From an uncultured Bacilli bacterium (GTDB lineage: Bacteria; Bacillota_I; Bacilli_A; RFN20; CAG-631): a DNA stretch of 39,233 nucleotides. The notes beneath the pieces are model-generated. The model was not told the origin of the DNA, searched no databases, and saw only the letters and a list, made by a program, of their open reading frames with translations. Position 1 is the stretch's first letter; the number at the start of each line of letters is the position of its first letter. Below, piece by piece: positions 1-6,724 of this stretch. Made by a program: the position numbers and the translations under genes. The stretch covers positions 99,402-138,634 of the forward strand of contig CANQFQ010000002.1 in the NCBI GenBank assembly GCA_947599835.1, read 5' to 3'.

Positions 1-1
1 G

Positions 2-766
2 GAATTTCGAACCCAAGTGATTACCCAATTTGTACAAAGAGTCCATGATGAACTCACGCAACCTAGAAATACTTTCTTATCGATTGCGGTTGTTCCCGAA
101 ATTGATTTTGCTAAGGCAAATAAAATGCAAGATTGGAGTACATGGGTTCAAAATGGCTGGATTGATATGGTAAATGGAATGTATTATTCAACGGATCCGA
201 ATCGTACTTTGATTAGTGCAAGTAAAGTTCAACCGATCGAAGAAAATAAAGTTTATGATTATCCGGGCATTTTAGTAGCTTCTTATTATTCATTGCCTTG
301 CATTCAAAATCTTTATTATTATCAAGCGGCACATGAAACTTTTCAATTAGGTGCTGCCATCTTTGATGCCAATGCGATTTATAGTTATCAAAGATTGATT
401 TATAGTGATTCCAATTTAGATTTAGAATATTTATTAAAAAATGGTCCTCATCGTCATGAAGCCGTTTTACCGAATGATTCCTTAGATCATATTGTTCCGG
501 CCTTTATTCAAAATATATCCGATCGAATCGATACCCTTTATCTCAAAAATCAAGGAATGAATGCAACGCAAAAACAACAATTATTAGCTAAATTAAAGGC
601 GCTATCCCAAAGCGATGCTCAGGTATTATTGAATCAACTCACTCTTTTAAAAAATGAATTAGGCGCTTATGGAAATCCAGTTGTTGTCGATAGAATCAGT
701 GAATATATCGATGTTATGATTCATATTTGTCACATTAAAATCGAACGAAACAAAGATCACATTTAA
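2..766 (+). CDS. C-terminal part of family-10-like glycoside hydrolase (GHL10/DUF187 type), 5' truncated by window
   Basis: The reading frame is open to the first base of the window (frame starting at base 2), so the GTG at 17 is an internal Val codon and the true start lies upstream. The visible ~254 residues include a stretch with VQRVHDEL, then LSIAVVPEI, then WSTWVQNGWIDMVNGMYY. This order resembles the end of the TIM barrel in GHL10/DUF187 (YngK-like) putative glycosidases, which act on extracellular polysaccharide. The rest is a helical tail without recognisable motifs. A strong terminator follows the stop, so the gene is transcriptionally separate from the PBP gene downstream. The family call rests on motif resemblance only; function and substrate are inferred. 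Confidence 0.6.
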   Translation, partial: EFRTQVITQFVQRVHDELTQPRNTFLSIAVVPEIDFAKANKMQDWSTWVQNGWIDMVNGMYYSTDPNRTLISASKVQPIEENKVYDYPGILVASYYSLPCIQNLYYYQAAHETFQLGAAIFDANAIYSYQRLIYSDSNLDLEYLLKNGPHRHEAVLPNDSLDHIVPAFIQNISDRIDTLYLKNQGMNATQKQQLLAKLKALSQSDAQVLLNQLTLLKNELGAYGNPVVVDRISEYIDVMIHICHIKIERNKDHI

Positions 767-774
767 AATGATAA

Positions 775-817
775 AGAATAAAATTTATATTTTTCATAAG
801 TTTTATTCTTTTTTTTC
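775..817 (+). terminator. Rho-independent terminator after the glycosidase gene
   Basis: A 14-bp stem (775-788 pairing with 796-809, one G-T wobble) with a 7-nt loop is followed by an uninterrupted T-run to 817. It insulates the next gene. Confidence 0.85.
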
Positions 818-832
818 CCTTTAAATTTAGAT

Positions 833-860
833 TATTATTTACTTCCAATAAACATATAGT
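833..860 (+). promoter_or_regulatory. Candidate sigma-E promoter of spoVD
   Basis: TATTATT (833-839) and CATATAGT (853-860) with a 13-nt spacer match the Bacillus sigma-E consensus (KMATATT, about 14 nt, CATACAMT) at 6/7 and 6/8 positions. No convincing sigma-A promoter is seen between the terminator and the gene. The predicted start near 867 gives a very short leader containing the AGGTGAA ribosome-binding site. In B. subtilis spoVD is sigma-E dependent, which fits. The match is moderate and DNA this AT-rich makes chance matches likely. Confidence 0.45.
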
Positions 861-879
861 TTATTAGGTAGGTGAAAAT

Positions 880-2394
880 ATGATTTATTACACTTTAAAG
901 AAAAAAATTCATGTCTTACGGGTGATGACTGTCCTACTGATTAGTTGTGTCATTGCAAAACTTGCCCATGCACAATTTATTCAATACAAAGCGATTGATT
1001 TAAAGGCAACAGATTTGTGGGAGAGAAGTTTTCCATTAGAAGCCGCTAGAGGAAATATTTATGATGCCAAGATGGAAGTTTTAGCGAGTAATTTACCTAC
1101 GATGTCAATTGTAGTGATTCCGTTTCAAATTAAAAATAAACCGGAAGTTGCCAAACATTTGGCAAATATTTTAAATGCCGATGAAGCAAAAATACTTGAG
1201 AAAATATCAAAAAAAGCTTCGATAGTTCGACTTTCACCAGAAGGAAGACAAATTAATGAAAATCAAGCATTAAAAATTAATCAATTAAAAATGACCGGCG
1301 TCTACATTGTTCAAGATTCTAAAAGATATTATCCTTATAATGAATTACTAGCTCCAAGTCTTGGCTTTGTCGGTATCGATAATCAAGGATTAGCTGGCAT
1401 TGAGGGAAAATATGATGCCTATCTCAAAGGAAAAAATGGTTCATTAAATTATAAAATGGATGCGAAAGGTGGTTTGATGAATGGTTTTATCTCACGGATG
1501 GAAAGTCCGGCAAGTGGCTTATCCTTACAATTGACCATTGATTTACAGATCCAAGAAATTATTGAAAGAGAATTAACCAATGCTTATGCCAAATATAGTC
1601 CTGATGCGATTTGGGCCATTGCGATGAATCCAAATACGGGAGAGATTCTTGCCATTTCTAATCGTCCAACGTATAACCCCAATCAATATCAAACTGCAAG
1701 TCAAGAAGTTTATAATCGCAATTTGCCCATTTGGATGAACTATGAGCCAGGATCAACCTTTAAATCCTTTACGTTTGCCGCAGGACTTGAAGAAAATAAG
1801 TTTGATATGTTTAAAGATACCTATTATGATACGGGTTCTGTTGTGGTGGAAGGAAGAACGATTAAATCATGGAAAAAAGGAGGTCATGGGTTACAAACTT
1901 TTTTAGAAGTCTTAGAAAATTCGTCAAACCCAGGATTTGTTGAAATTTCGAGAAGATTAGGTGCAGAAACCTTATATCATTATGTTAAAAAATTTGGATT
2001 TAGTAAAAAAACTGGCGTGGATTTAGTCGGTGAATCCTCAGGAATATTTTTTGATTATGATCAATATGGCGAACTTGAAAATGCAACCACAGCTTTTGGA
2101 CAAGGCATTTCAACCACGGCCATTCAATTAGTTAGAGCCTTTTCGGCATTAATTAATGGAGGTCGGCTTTATGTTCCTAAAATCTCTAAATCGCTCATTT
2201 TAACGAGTACAAAAGAAGTGTTATTTGATTTTCCAATTATTGTTGAAGATGAACAAGTCATCAGTCGAAAGACCAGTGAATCCATGCGTTATGCCTTAGA
2301 AAGTGTTGTTTCCAAAGGCAGTGGCCGTAAGGCCTATATTGAGGGTTATCGTGTGGGAGGCAAAACAGGGGTTTTGGCATGTTATGCACGATAA
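880..2394 (+). CDS. spoVD: SpoVD-type class B penicillin-binding protein, N-terminal part, interrupted after KTG
   Basis: Peptidoglycan transpeptidase with an N-terminal membrane anchor (about residues 12-31), a PBP dimerisation domain, and a transpeptidase domain with STFK (Ser292, Lys295), SSN (348-350) and KTG (495-497). The first 497 codons are native. The last seven (VLACYAR) come from inserted DNA and end in a stop. The missing remainder lies at 13572-13985, 11.2 kb away, and joins in frame to give a 634-aa protein with one PASTA domain. SpoVD (sporulation cortex synthesis, about 645 aa, one PASTA) normally sits just before murE, as here. As it stands the truncated product lacks the end of the transpeptidase fold and should be inactive. 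The alternative is that this is the organism's only FtsI. The start is chosen for AGGTGAA at 871-877. Confidence 0.88.
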   Translation: MIYYTLKKKIHVLRVMTVLLISCVIAKLAHAQFIQYKAIDLKATDLWERSFPLEAARGNIYDAKMEVLASNLPTMSIVVIPFQIKNKPEVAKHLANILNADEAKILEKISKKASIVRLSPEGRQINENQALKINQLKMTGVYIVQDSKRYYPYNELLAPSLGFVGIDNQGLAGIEGKYDAYLKGKNGSLNYKMDAKGGLMNGFISRMESPASGLSLQLTIDLQIQEIIERELTNAYAKYSPDAIWAIAMNPNTGEILAISNRPTYNPNQYQTASQEVYNRNLPIWMNYEPGSTFKSFTFAAGLEENKFDMFKDTYYDTGSVVVEGRTIKSWKKGGHGLQTFLEVLENSSNPGFVEISRRLGAETLYHYVKKFGFSKKTGVDLVGESSGIFFDYDQYGELENATTAFGQGISTTAIQLVRAFSALINGGRLYVPKISKSLILTSTKEVLFDFPIIVEDEQVISRKTSESMRYALESVVSKGSGRKAYIEGYRVGGKTGVLACYAR

Positions 2395-2395
2395 G
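2341..2395. repeat. attL: left recombination junction
   Basis: spoVD-derived left half ends at AGGG (2367-2370); the element half follows. The element arm TTATGCACGATAAG (2382-2395) is an inverted copy (11/14) of the arm at 13543-13556 in attR. Each arm sits at the same distance from the central GG, as expected for the two half-sites of a serine integrase attP. Confidence 0.75.
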
Positions 2396-2458
2396 TAAGA
2401 CTTTTCCATCAAACATTTTTAGAACAAAATAATGATAGAGGGTAAACCCTTATTAAGT

Positions 2459-2487
2459 TTGACTAAAACGAGCATTTATAGTATAAT
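2459..2487 (+). promoter_or_regulatory. Sigma-A promoter for the 637-aa lipoprotein gene
   Basis: TTGACT (2459-2464), 17-nt spacer, TATAAT (2482-2487): near-perfect vegetative consensus just inside the left end of the element, about 50 nt before the start codon. Confidence 0.8.
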
Positions 2488-2537
2488 TTTTTTGCTAAAA
2501 AGGGCTACGCAAATTAGAGAATTTAGAAGGTGAAATT

Positions 2538-4451
2538 ATGAGAAAATTGCAAAGTTTAATTGGGATCGGTCTTTTATGTGAATCGCTTATTTTATTTGGT
2601 TGCACAAAAAATGAAACGCTCTCTTCGAGTTCTAGTTATATGTCATATAATAGTTCTTTATCTAGTAGTTCATCGAATATACCAGAAAAAGAATTATTTA
2701 CGAATAAAGTCGTACTTGAAACGAAGTTATCGAGTGCAGATGAAGTATTCAAAGATTATGATGGAATCCTAAGATCCTTTAATTATCTACTCGATAGATC
2801 CATTACCATAATTGCTACTTCACTAGTAGAAAGATTAGAAGCTATCTATGGCACTAAAGCTGAATATGATATAAAGTTTAATGGTGAGACAATTCTCACA
2901 TGGAATAAGGGTAATGCGATATCTAGTAAATATACCGTAAATACCAATTCCTCTAATGGCACGTATGTTTTCCTACTAGACGATAATGGCAATTATACTA
3001 CGGGAGATAGACTAGTGTATTGTGACGCTACGAATAGGAGTCAAGGCGTAGTGTATTATAGGAATAAAGATGACAATAATATATTACTCCACCTACATGA
3101 CCCAGCCACAATGGTGCTAGTATCATACCTTACAAATAACGAAGTATCTGACACATACTCTGTCGGTACTGACTCAGATATAATAGATTTTGCCAAATTG
3201 ACTGTACTTTATGGCACAATGTATGGGGATAATTACTACGAGGAGCAGAGTCAATATCTAAGGCTATTGCAGAATACTAATAATGTATGGTCATGGGCAG
3301 AGTATTTTGAGGATAATACTGCCGTAGATAGACTAAAGTATGCTCTCGCACTTATCGTATCTGGCAAGGACAATAGCACTATATCTACTATGGTGCAAGT
3401 GGATATTGATGATATCCATAGCGCTTACACTATAGCACTTAGTAGCATAGACACTATATCCAATTTTGCGACCAGTATCCAAGACAAGATATCTGACTTT
3501 GTCCTACACTATGTCATAGGCAATGACCTAGTATCTCGTGACGATATGGCAATGACACTACTTGATAGATGCTATGAGTATTTCTGTGAGTACACTAAGA
3601 CTGCTAAATATACTACTGACATGAATGACGTATTTTTAACTAAAACCTCAATATTAGATGTCCCGGAGATTAATAAAAGGTATACTCTATTGGAGTTCTT
3701 AGCAGACTATAACGATTTTTATACAACAGATTTGCATATCTTAAATAATTCAAGTTTCCAGACATTATCTGACGCATACGATTATTTAATTAGTGAATAT
3801 AGAGCAGGTTCATTAAAATTTTATTCAGATAGCTATGAAATGTTCAATAATGAAATGTGTTTAGCAGGATACATTTATTATCGCGGAGTAGATGGCTCGG
3901 GATATATTGATGACGGGATTAAGTCTTTTGACCAAATAGTATTCCCATTTACACTCTCCGAGCAAGTCGGTATGCGAAATGTCAAGAATTATAAACAAGT
4001 ACTAAAGATTATGTTATCCGACATTGCGGGAATTACAATAGATAACAAATCTATATTCCTAGATACTACTAAGTATTCGGCTACCTCTAGCACAATCGAG
4101 GCGGTAAATATAGAAGATATCAGACAATATAGTGCTATATCTATCGCACTTAATGATAATATAGCCGACAGTGACCTAGTAAATATCGCAAATTATGAAC
4201 TAAGTCTATCACTAGCATCGGAAAAAGAGTGCGATATAGTAATCACTGCCCAAGTCTATGGCTCATACAAAAAGTCCCAAGCAAGCACGATATATAGTGG
4301 TAAATTATCGGGAGATATCACGGCTAGACTCACAGGACTGAGCCTTAGTGATGACATAGGTGACGGTGACCCAAGGGGTTTCTTGGTGCTAAGATTTAGT
4401 ACAAGCGAGGCATTCGGAGTAAACTTTCATTTAACAAATGTAGCAATATAA
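2538..4451 (+). CDS. Large lipoprotein of unknown function (element cargo)
   Basis: 637 aa. The N-terminus is a lipoprotein signal (basic MRK, hydrophobic core, lipobox LFGC with Cys22), followed by a Ser-rich linker to about residue 48, so the protein is probably tethered to the outer face of the membrane. The remaining ~590 residues show no motif I recognise. RBS AAGGTGAAA sits just before ATG. Leu CTA and Ile ATA codons are noticeably more frequent than in the surrounding genes, which prefer TTA and ATT; this suggests a different origin. It has its own consensus promoter and terminator, so it is a single-gene unit. Function unknown. Confidence 0.8.
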   Translation: MRKLQSLIGIGLLCESLILFGCTKNETLSSSSSYMSYNSSLSSSSSNIPEKELFTNKVVLETKLSSADEVFKDYDGILRSFNYLLDRSITIIATSLVERLEAIYGTKAEYDIKFNGETILTWNKGNAISSKYTVNTNSSNGTYVFLLDDNGNYTTGDRLVYCDATNRSQGVVYYRNKDDNNILLHLHDPATMVLVSYLTNNEVSDTYSVGTDSDIIDFAKLTVLYGTMYGDNYYEEQSQYLRLLQNTNNVWSWAEYFEDNTAVDRLKYALALIVSGKDNSTISTMVQVDIDDIHSAYTIALSSIDTISNFATSIQDKISDFVLHYVIGNDLVSRDDMAMTLLDRCYEYFCEYTKTAKYTTDMNDVFLTKTSILDVPEINKRYTLLEFLADYNDFYTTDLHILNNSSFQTLSDAYDYLISEYRAGSLKFYSDSYEMFNNEMCLAGYIYYRGVDGSGYIDDGIKSFDQIVFPFTLSEQVGMRNVKNYKQVLKIMLSDIAGITIDNKSIFLDTTKYSATSSTIEAVNIEDIRQYSAISIALNDNIADSDLVNIANYELSLSLASEKECDIVITAQVYGSYKKSQASTIYSGKLSGDITARLTGLSLSDDIGDGDPRGFLVLRFSTSEAFGVNFHLTNVAI

Positions 4452-4452
4452 G

Positions 4453-4480
4453 GTCGGGAAATAAACCCGACTTTTATTAT
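4453..4480 (+). terminator. Rho-independent terminator of the 637-aa lipoprotein gene
   Basis: GTCGGG (4453-4458) pairs with CCCGAC (4466-4471), loop AAATAAA, followed by a T-rich tail. Confidence 0.8.
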
Positions 4481-4604
4481 ATCTGCAGATAGTGAAAAAT
4501 ACTTTGAATTGATGTAATAGTAATTCCGCATGAAGTTGAAAAACAATAAAAAAGGCATGTTTTTTATGTGCTTTTTCATGCGCATCACAGCAATAAAAAG
4601 CAAT

Positions 4605-4633
4605 TTGATATTTTACTTCAAATATTATAAAAT
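4605..4633 (+). promoter_or_regulatory. Possible promoter for the 43-aa ORF and ferredoxin gene
   Basis: TTGATA (4605-4610), 17-nt spacer, TAAAAT (4628-4633); TATAAA at 4626 with a 15-nt spacer is an alternative. It lies about 37 nt upstream of the small ORF. Moderate match in AT-rich DNA. Confidence 0.45.
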
Positions 4634-4669
4634 ACAACTATTAAAAGGAAACAATAGAGGGGAATTTAT

Positions 4670-4801
4670 ATGAGGTTAGCAATCACGGGTGTCATAAAAA
4701 ACATCGGGCAAACCATCTTAAAATATGCTTTACATCAAAAAGATGTATCACATTTTTATGATAAAGAGAATCATTTTAGGTTAAATAGGGTGAAAAGATG
4801 A
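4670..4801 (+). CDS. Small 43-aa ORF overlapping the ferredoxin gene
   Basis: An ATG preceded by GAGGGGAA (spacing about 6 nt) opens a 43-codon frame ending in TGA that overlaps the next start codon as ATGA, the classic sign of translational coupling. The product is basic with a short hydrophobic start (MRLAITGVIKNIGQTILKY) and has no recognised family. It could be a leader peptide setting translation of the downstream gene, or the remnant of a longer protein. Nothing indicates its function. Confidence 0.45.
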   Translation: MRLAITGVIKNIGQTILKYALHQKDVSHFYDKENHFRLNRVKR

Positions 4802-5673
4802 AAAGCGTCATCATTTGTTATTTTTCAGGTACTGGAAATACATTCAAAATTGTGAATGAATATGTGCGTTTCTTTAAGAAAAAGGATTATGAAGTCACCT
4901 TGCATAACATGGATGAAGGTACCATTTCTTATAATCTTTGTGATTTTGATTTGTTTGGAATTGCCTATCCCATTCATGCGTTTAATGCACCTTCAAATGT
5001 CTTAAAGTTTGCTCAATCGATTCCTTCTTTACCAAAGAAAACGAAAAAAACTTATTTTATTATAAAAACGTCGGGTGAACCCTTAAAACTCAACAATATG
5101 TCATCGGTCAAACTCCAATCAATTTTAAAGAAAAAGGGTTATATTTTAACGAATGAGTATCATTATTGTATGCCATATAACATTCTCTTTCGACATACGA
5201 ATAATCAAGCTTATCAAATGTGGCAAATGGCTGTAAATGTTATTCCATTAGATGCGCGTGACATCCTAGAAAAAAAAGAAGTCAAACTGAGTAATTTTCC
5301 TTTTAAAAGATGCCTTGCTTTGATCTTTAGAATAGAACACTGGGGAGCTCGTTTGAATGGAAAACACTATAAAGTCAGCGATCAGTGTCTTAAATGTGGA
5401 CGATGCATCCAACATTGTCCTACGCATAATATCACGCTAGAAAATGGGAATTTCAAGTTTGGAAACCATTGTTTAATGTGTATGCGTTGTTCATTTCATT
5501 GTCCTGCAAATGCGATTCAAATAGGGTTATTTAACAAATGGAAAGTTAATGGTGCCTATACCTTTCATCACTATGATGAAAACGAAATCCAAACCCATCA
5601 AAAATATTGTAAAAAAGCCTATCAAAAATATTTTGAAAAAAATCAAAAACGTATCGAAGCGGCAAAAAAATAA
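4798..5673 (+). CDS. EFR1-type flavodoxin-ferredoxin fusion protein
   Basis: 291 aa, cytoplasmic. Residues 1-160 are flavodoxin-like, with the FMN phosphate-binding loop FSGTGNT at 9-15. Residues 195-240 hold two 4Fe-4S ferredoxin motifs: Cys197/200/203/207 and Cys225/228/231/235, each ending in CP. This matches the EFR1 family of putative electron-transfer proteins common in anaerobic Firmicutes; the redox partner is not known. The basic Lys-rich tail (about 275-291) is unusual. It overlaps the upstream 43-aa ORF by ATGA. Carried as cargo in the spoVD element. Confidence 0.85.
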   Translation: MKSVIICYFSGTGNTFKIVNEYVRFFKKKDYEVTLHNMDEGTISYNLCDFDLFGIAYPIHAFNAPSNVLKFAQSIPSLPKKTKKTYFIIKTSGEPLKLNNMSSVKLQSILKKKGYILTNEYHYCMPYNILFRHTNNQAYQMWQMAVNVIPLDARDILEKKEVKLSNFPFKRCLALIFRIEHWGARLNGKHYKVSDQCLKCGRCIQHCPTHNITLENGNFKFGNHCLMCMRCSFHCPANAIQIGLFNKWKVNGAYTFHHYDENEIQTHQKYCKKAYQKYFEKNQKRIEAAKK

Positions 5674-5723
5674 TTTAATTTTTACCGACAATAATTGCCA
5701 TTTTGAAACAAAAAGCCATAAGA

Positions 5724-5771
5724 AAAAGGCTATTTATAGATAAGCATTCAACTTATCATAAATAGCCTTTT
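5724..5771. terminator. Bidirectional terminator between convergent genes
   Basis: A ~20-bp stem (5724-5744 with 5752-5771, one bulged A) and a 7-nt loop lie between the convergent ferredoxin gene and the minus-strand membrane protein gene; A/T runs flank both sides, so it can serve both. Confidence 0.8.
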
Positions 5772-5787
5772 AAATTGCTAAAATAAA

Positions 5788-6315
5788 TTATTCAGCTGTA
5801 GCTGCTGCTTTTTCTTTTTTGTTTGCTACAAGTGTAAAGATACCACTGAGTAAACCAAAGAAGAAAAGAACCATAGCACCTAAGTATGGAGCACCATATA
5901 CGATATGACCTTCAAAATTTTCAGCCGAATATAGTACGCTACCCATGAACATTGCTCCAAAGAAAACAGGCATTAAAATAACTGTTAAAATACCTAATAC
6001 TTTTGTAACAATTCTTAAAACGTCCATTTTAACGAATAATTGAACAACTAATAAAGCAACTGCACATACCATAACGATTAAAGCAAGAATCAATAAAACT
6101 TTAGAAAAACTTAGCATACCTAAAGATTTAGTGCTCAAAGTCTTTAAATCTTTTAATAACTTAGTCCATTCACCAAATTTAATAGATTCAGTGGTGGATA
6201 CGTTACCAATTGACATTGTATTCATGCTAAATGGTAAAGCTAGCCCAATTAGAGCAATTACACCGAAAACGGCACTTAAAATCGTTAATACAAGACCTTT
6301 TGTTCCTTTTTTCAT
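5788..6315 (-). CDS. Small four-helix membrane protein of unknown function
   Basis: 175 aa with four predicted membrane segments (about 8-29, 65-92, 98-120, 140-162), a short extracellular-type loop between 1 and 2, and a charged Lys/Glu/Ala-rich C-terminus. RBS AAAGGAG lies 7 nt before ATG. The gene runs opposite to most of the element and is driven by a full-consensus promoter, so it is probably made strongly in growing cells. No family recognised. It might serve the element (for example membrane-linked exclusion or maintenance), but that is a guess. Confidence 0.75.
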   Translation of the reverse strand: MKKGTKGLVLTILSAVFGVIALIGLALPFSMNTMSIGNVSTTESIKFGEWTKLLKDLKTLSTKSLGMLSFSKVLLILALIVMVCAVALLVVQLFVKMDVLRIVTKVLGILTVILMPVFFGAMFMGSVLYSAENFEGHIVYGAPYLGAMVLFFFGLLSGIFTLVANKKEKAAATAE

Positions 6316-6343
6316 TTTTTATTCTCCTTTTCTTTCTGTGGGT

Positions 6344-6372
6344 ATTATAACAATCCTATAATTTTTTGTCAA
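6344..6372 (-). promoter_or_regulatory. Perfect-consensus sigma-A promoter for the small membrane protein
   Basis: On the minus strand: TTGACA (6367-6372), 17-nt spacer, TATAAT (6344-6349). All 12 consensus positions match. Confidence 0.9.
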
Positions 6373-6432
6373 TAAAAACGAGCAAATGAAAAAAATCAGA
6401 GGGATAGATCTTCGATTTTTTTTGAATCTAAG

Positions 6433-6461
6433 GCATAGATGAAATTTTGATTTCATACACT
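6433..6461 (+). promoter_or_regulatory. Candidate sigma-E (mother-cell) promoter of the recombination operon
   Basis: GCATAGA (6433-6439), 14-nt spacer, CATACACT (6454-6461). The -10 matches sigma-E consensus CATACAMT at 8/8 positions and the -35 matches KMATATT at 5/7, with exactly the consensus spacing. The predicted start near 6468 leaves a leader of about 45 nt before the small ORF. No good sigma-A promoter was seen on this strand here. This would tie the recombinases to sporulation. Confidence 0.65.
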
Positions 6462-6514
6462 ATTTTAGAATCGGTCATCATGATGACAATTCAATATAGA
6501 AAGAGGGGGTCTTT

Positions 6515-6694
6515 ATCGAAAAGAAAATCGCAATTCAACCCGCACCTTCTCTAATTTCAGATGAAAAAATTGTAGAATATGACGGACAAATTTTTAACGT
6601 GAAGAAAATTTTTGCAAGTGAGGGTAGAACCATATTAGAAGGCGTCGTTAGTATGTTATTAGATAAAATGGAAAGTCAAGATAAAAGCGAATAG
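6515..6694 (+). CDS. 59-aa protein, candidate recombination directionality factor; non-canonical start
   Basis: An open frame of 59 codons (ending KMESQDKSE) lies just before the first recombinase, behind a strong RBS-like AGAGGGGG (6502-6509). The frame has no ATG, GTG or TTG at its beginning: the codon at RBS distance is ATC (6515), and an in-frame TAG at 6497 closes it upstream. The sequence is protein-like: a short beta-type segment (EKIVEYDGQIFNVKKIF) followed by a helix (RTILEGVVSMLLDKM). Downstream the gap to the recombinase is 30 nt. In Clostridioides difficile skin excision a small protein gives the serine recombinase its direction; this ORF has the right size and place, but I see no sequence proof of that role. 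Confidence 0.55.
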   Translation: MEKKIAIQPAPSLISDEKIVEYDGQIFNVKKIFASEGRTILEGVVSMLLDKMESQDKSE

Positions 6695-6724
6695 TATCAA
6701 CGAAGACCAAAAGAAGGTGAAAAG

